Assembly (NCBI GenBank): GCA_015296085.1
Contig: DVDT01000041.1
Location: 1 to 50,744, forward strand
DNA length: 50,744 nt
Source: Trichormus sp. M33_DOE_039
Lineage (GTDB): Bacteria > Cyanobacteriota > Cyanobacteriia > Cyanobacteriales > Nostocaceae
Direction of reading: 5' to 3'
In this document: positions 17,801-26,228 of the stretch, in pieces
Layout of the letters: each line of letters opens with the position of its first letter
How positions within the stretch are numbered: position 1 is the first letter of the stretch
Notes under the pieces: generated by a model
Seen by the model: only the letters and a program-made list of their open reading frames with translations
Database searches by the model: none
Told to the model about the DNA's origin: nothing
Position numbers and translations under genes: made by a program

Positions 17801-20014
17801 CTAATTATCTGTTGCTAGAGAACTTTTTTTAGCATCAATTAAATTTGTTGTGATGCCGGTGGAACGTAAGGCCATATTCATCAGAGTTGTTTGGGAATTA
17901 GCCTCTGGACAATCATCACCGGGACGACGTTGCATATATGTGCCATCACCTTGTAAATCCCATGATTGACGATTATCTGCTAGCATAATTCCCAAAATTT
18001 CTTGCAAATCCTTAGCAATATCTGGATCGCCAATAGGCGTAATCACTTCCACTCGTCGGTCTAGGTTACGGCTCATCCAATCAGCACTGCCAATATAAAT
18101 TTCTTCTTGACCATTGTTATAAAAATAATACATTCGGGAGTGTTCCAAAAAGCGTCCGATAATGCTGATGACACGAATATTTTCACTCAGGTCTGGTAGT
18201 CCTGGACGTAAGCAACAAATCCCCCGCACAATCAAGTCAATTTGTACTCCAGCGCGGGAAGCTTCATACAAGTGAGTGATGATTTGAGGGTCAACAAGGG
18301 AATTCATTTTAGCCACAATGCGGCCAGTCAAACCATTTTTTGTGTTGGTAATTTCACGCCGAATTAATTCCAAAAAGCGATCGCGCATATTCACAGGCGC
18401 AACTAACAATTCCCGATAAGATTTTTGTCGAGAATATCCTGTTAAGAAATTAAATAAATCTGTGATATCTGCGCCCAATTCTTCCCGACAACTAAACAAA
18501 CCTAAATCTGTATATAGTCGTGCTGTTTTAGGATTATAGTTACCTGTACCAATATGCACGTAGCGACGCATCCGGTCTTTTTCTCGCCGCACTACCATGA
18601 CGGTTTTGCAATGGGTTTTCAGACCCACTAAACCATAAACAACGTGTACACCTACCCTTTCTAATCTTCTTGCCCAGTAAATATTATTCTCTTCATCAAA
18701 TCGGGCTTTTAATTCTACCAAAACTGATACCTGTTTGCCATTTTCTGCCGCCGCAATTAAGGCATTAACAATTGGTGAATCTCCCGATGTACGATACAAA
18801 GTCATCTTAATCGCCAGCACATTGGGATCATGAGCGGCGTGGGTGATAAAGCGTACTACTGTAGCCGAAAAAGATTGATAGGGATGATGGACAAATAAAT
18901 CTTTTTCTCTAATTACAGAAAAGAAATCTTTCCCTTCGTCCAACTCTAAAACATCTGGATCAAGACTTGGTTCTCTTAACCGTTGCAGACGCATGGGTAC
19001 TACAGACTGACGTGGTGGATCTTTGAGTTCTGGCAAGGGTAAGGCCATAAAATACATCAAATCGCGCAGTCCTAACAAACCATCGACTTCGTAGACATCG
19101 CTTTCTGTAAGGTCTAAATCTTGTAATAAGCGGGTGCGGACTGGTTCAGGCGTTTGGGATTGAATTTCGATGCGAACTGGATTTCCACCAATGCGGCGTT
19201 TGCGGAGTTCTTGTTCGATCGCCAGTAATAAATCATCAGCTTCGTCTTCTTCTAACGTCAAATCCGCATCACGGGTAATGCGGAAGGGATGATACTCTTG
19301 GATATTCATCCCTGGAAATAGGGAATCTAAATTATGGGCGATCGCCTGTTCTAAAGGTACACCAGTCCAGTGTGCTGGTTGTCCATTATCTAACTGAATT
19401 CCTAACTCCGGGGGTAGTGGCAAAAATCGAGGTAAGACACTAGGGACTTTGACCCTAGCAAAAAACTCTTCATCTGTGTCTGGGTTTTTCACCACCACAG
19501 CTAAATTTAAGCTGAGATTAGAAATGTAGGGGAAAGGGTGGCTAGGATCAACCGCCAAGGGGGTCAGAACTGGGAAAATTTGGTCTTCAAAATAATTATC
19601 TAGATATGTGCGTTGTTTTTGAGTCAGGTTAATATAATCCAGGATATGAATCCCATGACTGGCTAGCAATGGACGGATAATTTGTTCAAAATGTTGATGT
19701 TCTTGAGAGACTTTAGGTATTAGGTGTAAACGAATATCATCTAACTGCTGTTGAGGCGTGCGTCCGTCGGGAGTTAACTTAGTTACCTTTGCTTCTACCT
19801 GTTGCTTCAGGGCTGCAACCCGCACCATAAAAAACTCATCTAAATTAGAACTAAAGATGGCTAAAAACTTCAACCGTTCTAACAATGGTGTGCGCTGATC
19901 GCAAGCTTCATGTAATACTCGATTGTTGAATTCTAACCAGCTTAACTCTCGGTTAATATAATATTGTGGATCGTTTAAATTAATAGAAGTAGAGCTTTTT
20001 TTAGATTTAGGCAT
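17801..20014 (-). CDS. ppk: Polyphosphate kinase 1
   Basis: A 737-residue PPK1 that reversibly polymerises the gamma-phosphate of ATP into polyphosphate. The N-domain begins YINRELSWLEFNNRVLHEA. The head domain follows, then two phospholipase-D-like C domains with the autophosphorylated His in GLKTHCKTVM (His468), the HIGTGNYNPKTARLYTD motif, and the second His in LEHSRMYYF. IGSADWMSRNLDRRVE is also intact. Length is normal. It lies 143 bases after the usher-like gene on the same strand, but the C-rich repeat between them argues against one operon. Polyphosphate storage is widespread in cyanobacteria. Confidence 0.96.
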   Translation of the reverse strand: MPKSKKSSTSINLNDPQYYINRELSWLEFNNRVLHEACDQRTPLLERLKFLAIFSSNLDEFFMVRVAALKQQVEAKVTKLTPDGRTPQQQLDDIRLHLIPKVSQEHQHFEQIIRPLLASHGIHILDYINLTQKQRTYLDNYFEDQIFPVLTPLAVDPSHPFPYISNLSLNLAVVVKNPDTDEEFFARVKVPSVLPRFLPLPPELGIQLDNGQPAHWTGVPLEQAIAHNLDSLFPGMNIQEYHPFRITRDADLTLEEDEADDLLLAIEQELRKRRIGGNPVRIEIQSQTPEPVRTRLLQDLDLTESDVYEVDGLLGLRDLMYFMALPLPELKDPPRQSVVPMRLQRLREPSLDPDVLELDEGKDFFSVIREKDLFVHHPYQSFSATVVRFITHAAHDPNVLAIKMTLYRTSGDSPIVNALIAAAENGKQVSVLVELKARFDEENNIYWARRLERVGVHVVYGLVGLKTHCKTVMVVRREKDRMRRYVHIGTGNYNPKTARLYTDLGLFSCREELGADITDLFNFLTGYSRQKSYRELLVAPVNMRDRFLELIRREITNTKNGLTGRIVAKMNSLVDPQIITHLYEASRAGVQIDLIVRGICCLRPGLPDLSENIRVISIIGRFLEHSRMYYFYNNGQEEIYIGSADWMSRNLDRRVEVITPIGDPDIAKDLQEILGIMLADNRQSWDLQGDGTYMQRRPGDDCPEANSQTTLMNMALRSTGITTNLIDAKKSSLATDN

Positions 20015-20157
20015 GGCGATCGCAGGCTAGCCTGATGCAGCCCATTGAGTTGGATGACAATACACATAGTAATTGAAATCAGGCTATCAGTTAATAGTTA
20101 TTGGTCAACAGTCAACAGTTGTTACCCTGCTCCCTTATTGCCCCAATGCCCCATTCC

Positions 20158-23100
20158 CTACTCTGCTATTTGCTTCACGGCTGCGGAAACTGGCAAGCGC
20201 AGATTTTGGTCGTAGATGAAATCTTGACTAATTGCTACTTCTACTTGAGGTAGAGTTTCAGTATTAGTTATGTTTGCCTGTTGAGGAACGCGCAGTGTGT
20301 ACTTGCCAACAGGTAGACCATCTACACGGTAAAGACCAAATTGGTCTGTCGTGCCTGTAGCAACTTTTTTACCTTCAGCGTCAACTACTTCTATTTCTAC
20401 CTCTGACATTGGTTGACCTGAGACATCGGTAATCTTACCCGCAATACCGTATTCTAATCTGACGGGAAAATCTAACTGAGTTACAGCCCCACCTGCTACT
20501 TCAGCAACTATAGAACTTTTCCGCACGTTAACTTCAATCGGTAATTCATCTGGGTCGATTTGGATGAAGTAATTACCTTCCCGTAAATTGCCCACAAAGA
20601 AGTTACCTTGAGAGTCTATTCTTGCACCGCCAACGCTACGACCACGGTTATTGTAAACCTGGATGAGACCACCACCGAGGTCTGTACCATTTCTACCACC
20701 TTCGACAAGTATTCTGCCTGCGATCGCACCTCTGTCTTTACCAATTGAACTATACTCAGATGGTAGAATTCTTCCCCCAGCAAAGGATAAATCAGACACT
20801 AGTGAGACAGTGAAACGCTCATCACCTATACCACCGATAATGTTGCGATTTCTAGAGGGGATACCTTGATAGTCAACTCTGGCGAATAAACCAGGGATAA
20901 GTCGCATACTAGCACCTGCGATCGCTCCTACTTCGCCATCTCGATAACCTAGTCCTACCTGCCAGCTTAAATCTGACAGACTAGACGCACTACGACCGAA
21001 GGTTAAAGTGTAACGAGTCGGTAAATCAGCACCAGATTCTGTCCCGAAAGATAAGCGATACTGGCGGTTTAGACTGTAGGTGAAATCTGAGGAGTAAACA
21101 TCAGAATAAATGCTAAACAAAAATCTAGTGTTTTTTGACGGTTGATAATTCGCATTAAATACGTAGTCCCCTATGTAATTAGGTGAGCCTCTAAAAGATA
21201 AGTTATATGCGGGGCGGAAAGAAAAAGTAGGTAAAATATAATCAGAGTCTCTACTCTGGCTTTGGTAGCTACGGGCAATAAATCCTAAAGTCAAATTATT
21301 ACTAAACTTATGGCTGACATCTAAACTATTATTGGTGCGATCGCCAGAAATAGCACTATAAAAACCTGATAGATAACCTCCAGGATAAGATTCTGAAGTT
21401 CCCAGAATCCGCCAGTTATTCAACTGAAAATCTAAATCAGCCTTATACGCCATTTCACCTGCTGATGTTCCCACATTCGCAGATAAAATCAACGGCCTAG
21501 CTAACCGCCAAGCAAAACCAGCTTGAGCTTGAGTAGTTTCTGGTAGTAATTGTACGCCCGCTTCCAAAGTTAAATCATCAGAAATACCTTGACGTACTTG
21601 ATAAAACCCTGCAAACCGTCCAGCGTCTCTGGAATTAAAATCATCAAACAAACTATTTTGTAGCCAGTTACCAGTTACACCCAAACCTGCTAACTGCACA
21701 TTACCACCCGATGGTAATAACAAATCTGAAGAATTGACGCTGAGATTACGAACTTCTATTGGTACATTCAGATTATTGCGATCGTATACCAAAAGCTCAA
21801 TTTCAGTGAGTGAACTCGAAGGTAAACGCACATCCTGAAAATCATATTCTCCAGTTAGTCCTACTTGTTGTTGAGCAAATACCACACCACCAACTCTTAA
21901 CTGTACAAAACTAGCTGGAGGAACAACACCCTGGAATGCTTGTGTAGGCTGAGAACGTCGTGGTAAAAGTTCGGAAGCACTGTAATTTGTACTAAACCGA
22001 TCTGCCGGTAGATTTGTATAACCAAACTGCAATCCTGTTAAATTTAAGCCTGACATTACAGGATTGAGAGACAGTTGTTGCTTGCCAACTTGATAGAGAA
22101 ACTGCCCTGAGCGTCTAAAATAAAAATATTCAGATAAATGAGGTTGGTCATTAAAATTATTATCTAAACGTAACCGGAATGAACCACCCGCTAACCTTCC
22201 ACCTAAAAGTGTAGAACTGCGGAATCTGGAATCACCAGAACTGGTGTAAAAGTCTAATTCTTGTCGAAGATTAGACAAATTATTGCCAGGAGGTGTAACT
22301 TCTGGTTTTAAATCAAATACTTGATCTCTCGATGCTGTTAAACCCCTGCGCCAAGGTACATCCACGTTTAAAGCCAAATCTGAAGTTTTTAGCTCTAAAT
22401 TAATCAGTAATTTTTCTTTTAAGAAGGTATCTGTCACATAGACAACACCATCAACTTTTCTCAAGTCAGCTTCTGTAGCAGTTACCACACCTAAAGGTGT
22501 CTTAATTTGAGTCTTATCTTCCAGTTTCTCGATTTCCAAACCCACAACTTGGGCAAAATCATCTAGAGGAATTAATAAAGTCTTATCCTCTGGAATAACT
22601 ACTAAATTGCCAACTTCTTTACTGTTGATTACTACACCAACTAACAAATTTTTGGCATTAGCTAAAATATTATCGACGGGAGTATTGTTAGCTGGGGGAT
22701 TTTTATCTGTGGAAGCTTTAGGATCTTGAGCAACTAAATTATTAGCAGTTTGAGGTTGTTCTTCAGATACGATTACATTTTCTGTATTAGATTTCCCTTG
22801 GTCATTTTTGACTTCTGTTAATGTATTGTTTGTAATGTCATTAGCAGGTTTTTGAGAAATTAAGGATGTTGTAGAAGTAGGGGCGATAATTTCAGAATCA
22901 GAAAAATTTACAGTCTCACTCGTTGCTGGAGAAATTTTCTGTAAATCTACTAACCAATCTTTTTGACTCAATTGTGTTTCGTCAAATTCTCGAGTGTCTT
23001 CACTAGCAATTTGTAGATTAGTTGTATCAATAGTTGTAATACTTTGCTTATCTACATTTTTAGCCAATTGTTTTTGATGACAAGCTGAATTTAATTTCTC

Positions 23101-23268
23101 GGAAGAAAATTCTGGTGGTAATGTTTCTGGTGTAGTGGGAGTTGCTAATATTCCAGCAACAACTTGATTTTCCTGAGAGATACTGACATCTGATAAAGTT
23201 TTACAAGCATTATCTTCTGACTGTAAAGTTGTAGCTGGGGGGGGAGGTGTAGATGGTTGGTAGAACAT
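20158..23268 (-). CDS. Usher-like outer membrane protein (chaperone-usher pathway)
   Basis: A 1036-residue protein. Residues 1-200 are low complexity (Asn, Thr, Pro, Ser, Asp). From about 208, LLVGVVINSKEVGNLVVIPE, LLIPLDDFAQVVGL and the following strands resemble the periplasmic N-domain of archaic-type ushers. The central ~500 residues are amphipathic strands of a beta barrel, with usher-like phrases such as FVQLRVGGVVFAQQQVGL, GEYDFQDVRLPSSSLTEIEL and VRNLSVNSSDLLLPSGGN. The last ~170 residues form two beta-sandwich repeats of carboxypeptidase-regulatory type (GNFFVGNLREGNYFIQIDP; GLYRVDGLPVGKYTLRVP), where ushers carry C-terminal domains. Ushers assemble and secrete pili. Oddity: no signal peptide is visible at the ATG, and repeats fill the DNA just before it. 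No search confirmed the family. Confidence 0.72.
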   Translation of the reverse strand: MFYQPSTPPPPATTLQSEDNACKTLSDVSISQENQVVAGILATPTTPETLPPEFSSEKLNSACHQKQLAKNVDKQSITTIDTTNLQIASEDTREFDETQLSQKDWLVDLQKISPATSETVNFSDSEIIAPTSTTSLISQKPANDITNNTLTEVKNDQGKSNTENVIVSEEQPQTANNLVAQDPKASTDKNPPANNTPVDNILANAKNLLVGVVINSKEVGNLVVIPEDKTLLIPLDDFAQVVGLEIEKLEDKTQIKTPLGVVTATEADLRKVDGVVYVTDTFLKEKLLINLELKTSDLALNVDVPWRRGLTASRDQVFDLKPEVTPPGNNLSNLRQELDFYTSSGDSRFRSSTLLGGRLAGGSFRLRLDNNFNDQPHLSEYFYFRRSGQFLYQVGKQQLSLNPVMSGLNLTGLQFGYTNLPADRFSTNYSASELLPRRSQPTQAFQGVVPPASFVQLRVGGVVFAQQQVGLTGEYDFQDVRLPSSSLTEIELLVYDRNNLNVPIEVRNLSVNSSDLLLPSGGNVQLAGLGVTGNWLQNSLFDDFNSRDAGRFAGFYQVRQGISDDLTLEAGVQLLPETTQAQAGFAWRLARPLILSANVGTSAGEMAYKADLDFQLNNWRILGTSESYPGGYLSGFYSAISGDRTNNSLDVSHKFSNNLTLGFIARSYQSQSRDSDYILPTFSFRPAYNLSFRGSPNYIGDYVFNANYQPSKNTRFLFSIYSDVYSSDFTYSLNRQYRLSFGTESGADLPTRYTLTFGRSASSLSDLSWQVGLGYRDGEVGAIAGASMRLIPGLFARVDYQGIPSRNRNIIGGIGDERFTVSLVSDLSFAGGRILPSEYSSIGKDRGAIAGRILVEGGRNGTDLGGGLIQVYNNRGRSVGGARIDSQGNFFVGNLREGNYFIQIDPDELPIEVNVRKSSIVAEVAGGAVTQLDFPVRLEYGIAGKITDVSGQPMSEVEIEVVDAEGKKVATGTTDQFGLYRVDGLPVGKYTLRVPQQANITNTETLPQVEVAISQDFIYDQNLRLPVSAAVKQIAE

Positions 23269-23568
23269 AGAGACTTCCAGAGAAAAAAATATTCCAAATG
23301 TAGGGTGCGTCAGTACGAATAATTTCTTGTTGTAGTTAGGTTTTCTGACACTGACGCATCCTACTAAACTGTCTGACTTTTCACGAGGTCTGGAAAACCC
23401 CTCTCCATAGCTTGCTTCCCGCAGGGTACCTCTCTCCTTGTAGGGGAGAGGCTTTAATTTTCCCCCTTCCCTACCAGGGAAGGGGTTTAGGGGGTTAGGT
23501 TTTGCGTTAACTGTTCCACATAACGCGAAAAGTCAGACTAAACTGTCTAGCCTTGCAACGTGCAAACA
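23269..23568. repeat. Nested MITE-like repeats between chaperone and usher genes
   Basis: Unit 1 (23300-23364) has ends GTAGGGTGCGTCAGT and ACTGACGCATCCTAC, complementary at 14 of 15. Unit 2 (23371-23538) has ends GTCTGACTTTTCACG and CGCGAAAAGTCAGAC, also 14 of 15, and sits between two copies of ACTAAACTGTCT (23363-23374 and 23537-23548), like a target duplication. Unit 2 holds further palindromes (CTCTCCTTGTAGGGGAGAGG; CCCTTCCCTACCAGGGAAGG). The usher frame stays open upstream through unit 1 but without a normal start codon. Confidence 0.75.
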
Positions 23569-24498
23569 CTAGTTGCGTCTCGGAGTATTTCTCAGATTAT
23601 TTCTGAGATTTTGTGAACCAGATGGAGTGCGGGGAGGTCTATTTTCTGCTACTGGCGCATTAAATGGGACTGTAAAAGGTATGCCTTTTTTAATCGCCAC
23701 ACCATTTAGTTCGCCGTTGATATCTAATACATAGTCGCCAGGGGGTAATTTCTTAGTAATTGGGAGTAAAACTTGACGACGGTTGTCAGGTAATACAGGT
23801 ATTGAAGGTAATAAACCTGCGTCTGCTAAAGGTTCATTGATTTTGGTGTCTCGCGTGAAATTAGGGATGGGTTTCGTCGCTTCTGCACCGGGATATTTAG
23901 CAGCAGGCCAGATAGCATATTGACCTTGCAAATTTACATATCCATTACCCTGACTGGAAATATCAAATACGGCATTAAGCGCATTTGGTTTACTGTTGAC
24001 ATTCACAGCATTTAACACACCAACTCGCTTAATATCTCCGACATAACCGTAAACTGCTACGCCCAATTTGCCAACGATGTTTACACCTTTTTTCTCACCA
24101 GCAGGTACTTCTTCTACAAAAATTACAGCCCGATGTTCACCTGTTTGGGGTTTTACTCTCGGACGAACAGCAAAACGAATAGTTTGCACACCACGCGCAG
24201 GAATTGTAAATCGAGAAGGTGTGAACACAATCCACTGTTCTAATGATTGCTCTTTAGGAGGTAGGACGCGCAATCTATTTTGTTCATTCAAATCCCAAGA
24301 ATGTACATAAACTTTGAGTTCCACTGGCTTAGAATCAAGGTTCATCACCTTAATCACTTGAGAGCGGGTTTGTTTACTATTAATATCTACATGAATTTTC
24401 GGGGGAGTAACACCGATATTTAGAGCTTTAGCTGGTTGTATTCCTAATGCTAATGCCCCAATTACACCCAAGGTAATGTTTCTGAGTATTGGCAACAT
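23569..24498 (-). CDS. PapD-like periplasmic chaperone
   Basis: A 309-residue exported protein. The ATG at 24498 gives a good signal peptide (MLPILRNITLGVIGALALG, cleaved after AKA near 25); a GTG at 24528 would add ten residues. The first Ig-like domain follows chaperone logic: GVTPPKIHVDI, SQVIKVMNLDSKPVELKVYV, WIVFTPSRFTIPARGVQTIR, then VRPRVKPQTGEHRAVIFVEE, matching the 'P-x-x-F-x-I-P-x-G-x-x-Q-x-x-R' and 'E-x-R-x-x-I/L' strands of fimbrial chaperones. A second beta domain follows and the tail is Pro/Arg/Asn-rich. It should cap pilus subunits and hand them to the usher. It starts 66 bases after the stop of the upstream subunit-like gene. Confidence 0.78.
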   Translation of the reverse strand: MLPILRNITLGVIGALALGIQPAKALNIGVTPPKIHVDINSKQTRSQVIKVMNLDSKPVELKVYVHSWDLNEQNRLRVLPPKEQSLEQWIVFTPSRFTIPARGVQTIRFAVRPRVKPQTGEHRAVIFVEEVPAGEKKGVNIVGKLGVAVYGYVGDIKRVGVLNAVNVNSKPNALNAVFDISSQGNGYVNLQGQYAIWPAAKYPGAEATKPIPNFTRDTKINEPLADAGLLPSIPVLPDNRRQVLLPITKKLPPGDYVLDINGELNGVAIKKGIPFTVPFNAPVAENRPPRTPSGSQNLRNNLRNTPRRN

Positions 24499-24564
24499 AT
24501 CGATTAAATTATTCACTTGACAACACACCGTAAAACAATTTATTTAAATGTTCATTTCAAACAA

Positions 24565-25128
24565 TTAACGACGATCTACGATCACTGTTAATTCCCCTGC
24601 ATAATCACCTGCAAAATTGGCACTAGAAATATCCATTTTCAAACGGAATCCCCCTTGAACCAAGGCAGTATTACTATTGAGATCGCGGGAAATTTCTATA
24701 ATTGGTAACGGTTCTAGTACCACTGCTACAGCAGCATCAGCACGTTGTTCATTGCTCACTGCACTAGTGCGACCATTTTCAGCTTTGAGTTCATAAATGG
24801 CATACAGAGAATCAACTTGCTCCACAGGTACACGCATCTGCCAAATCCCAGGAAATTCTCTCACTATTTCAGTGTTTAATTGGGGAGGTGCGGTTAAATC
24901 TGATGAATCACGAACTGATTCACTCTTAATAGCCAGAGAAAGTTCTGAATGTGCTATGGGCGGAACTGTCAATCTCTGGGGTGTAGCTAGTTGATAAATT
25001 TCTACAGGTTCAGCTATAGAAATAAATTGTGCTGATGTTTGAGTTTGTAAGCCCACTACAATTGCCGTACTGAAGCCCAAATATTTGAGCAGATAGCCTT
25101 TGTGAATTTTGAATTTATGCCAGGACAT
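24565..25128 (-). CDS. Small exported pilus-subunit-like protein
   Basis: A 187-residue protein with a basic N-terminus and hydrophobic signal (YLLKYLGFSTAIVVGLQ, cleaved near SAQ). The mature part is all-beta with no cysteines. It ends SSANFAGDYAGELTVIVDRR, closely like the pilin's own ending (ITAGTYTGQLTVEAF): a Gly-x-Tyr-x-Gly-x-Leu-x-Val strand at the extreme C-terminus, the edge strand typical of chaperone-usher subunits. Position between pilin and chaperone supports a minor subunit or adaptor. No family was directly recognised. Confidence 0.6.
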   Translation of the reverse strand: MSWHKFKIHKGYLLKYLGFSTAIVVGLQTQTSAQFISIAEPVEIYQLATPQRLTVPPIAHSELSLAIKSESVRDSSDLTAPPQLNTEIVREFPGIWQMRVPVEQVDSLYAIYELKAENGRTSAVSNEQRADAAVAVVLEPLPIIEISRDLNSNTALVQGGFRLKMDISSANFAGDYAGELTVIVDRR

Positions 25129-25453
25129 ATGAGTAAATTGCCCACGTTCAAGTCATGTCAGGTTTTCCCAACTTCATTAACTTGACAATGTATTGTCGCT
25201 AAAACTTCATACATTATCGAGATCAATCGAGATAGAATCAGATAAAGCTCAACTATATTTTGAGGATTGTTAGATTCATTACTCAAAAATTTAGTATGGG
25301 AAATACCCCCATTTTTCAGGGGGTGAGAAAGATGATTCAGATAGCTAACCAATTAACTGAATCTTGTAGGCAAGAGGAGTAAAGCCTGCTTTTTACTTGT
25401 CGGTTTGAAGACAAGCTTTTACTCACTATGCCACCAACATTAAGCTTAACAAC
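25129..25453 (-). promoter_or_regulatory. Structured spacer after the pilin-like gene
   Basis: On the transcribed strand two hairpins follow the pilin stop. One is complex (GAGTAAA at 25377-25383 with TTTACTC at 25418-25424, enclosing CTTGTC/GACAAG at 25396-25401 and 25410-25415). The other is GC-rich (ACCCCC at 25305-25310 with GGGGGT at 25319-25324). Neither has a good T tract. Such structures after a major pilin gene often stabilise its mRNA or attenuate readthrough; that role here is inference. Confidence 0.4.
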
Positions 25454-26056
25454 CTATGGTGTGAAAGCTTCGACAGTTAGTTGTCCTGTGTAAGTTCCAG
25501 CCGTGATGTTGTCATCTGAAGCTGTAAGGTTTAAGGCAATATCTTGAGGAGTGGAAGTAACTAAACCTTCAGCAGGCACTTGAACTGGGTTAGTACCACC
25601 AATGGTAGCATTAACAACTGCTGCACCAGGTCCAACAAATCCACCGGCAGGAGGAGTTACTTGTACACTGTAAGTACCTGCTGGAGAATTTGACCAAACA
25701 ATATAGGCACTGGTAATAGTTTTGGGAACACCTGCACCTGCGGGGTCTGCAAATCCTCCCGCAAACGGAGAGGTAGGATCAACAGTGGTACCAGCACTCT
25801 GATTACTGCCAATTAAAGCAGGGGGGGTACTTGCAGTTGGAGTTAATGTAGCAGTCGTCAAGTCAGCCGCAGTGATGTCAACATTAGCAGTGGTGATTGT
25901 TCTCAAATACAGAACTTCTGGAACATTCACGTTAACAGTAATGTTTTGGGTTGGGCCTGAACCTTGGGGAATTTGCGCGTTAGCAGGAGCAGAAACAATT
26001 ACGCCACCTAAAGCAGCAGCACTGAAAGCGGCTAAAGCTAAAAATTTGTTCTTCAT
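25454..26056 (-). CDS. Exported pilin-like major subunit candidate
   Basis: A 200-residue protein from the ATG at 26056; the ATG at 26068 sits directly on the GGGAG ribosome-binding site and is less likely. The signal peptide is clear (MKNKFLALAAFSAAALGG, cleaved after ANA). The mature protein is Thr/Ala/Pro/Gly-rich, beta-type and without cysteines, opening TQNITVNVNVPEVLYLRTIT and ending DDNITAGTYTGQLTVEAFTP. This resembles pilin families of archaic/alternative chaperone-usher systems and related surface proteins. It is first of four same-strand genes running to chaperone and usher and could be the abundant shaft subunit. It lacks the subunit disulfide seen in many proteobacterial pilins. 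Confidence 0.65.
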   Translation of the reverse strand: MKNKFLALAAFSAAALGGVIVSAPANAQIPQGSGPTQNITVNVNVPEVLYLRTITTANVDITAADLTTATLTPTASTPPALIGSNQSAGTTVDPTSPFAGGFADPAGAGVPKTITSAYIVWSNSPAGTYSVQVTPPAGGFVGPGAAVVNATIGGTNPVQVPAEGLVTSTPQDIALNLTASDDNITAGTYTGQLTVEAFTP

Positions 26057-26228
26057 AACGGAATACATCTCCCTATATTTTGTGTTTGTGTCAATCTGTG
26101 TTGACTGTTAGCAAATCTTGTGGAATCAATGCCATGTTTTGTCTACAAGTGGCTGAAGTCTTCAAAACACTGCAACCAATTAAATGCTGTTCCTTTTAGA
26201 TAGATTTTGGGTTTTAGTCATCACCTCC

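Noticed and set aside
25158-25352. 64-codon minus-strand frame between the two pilin-region genes
   Set aside because: It overlaps the GC-rich hairpin, has no signal peptide or ribosome-binding site, and its composition is that of spacer DNA.
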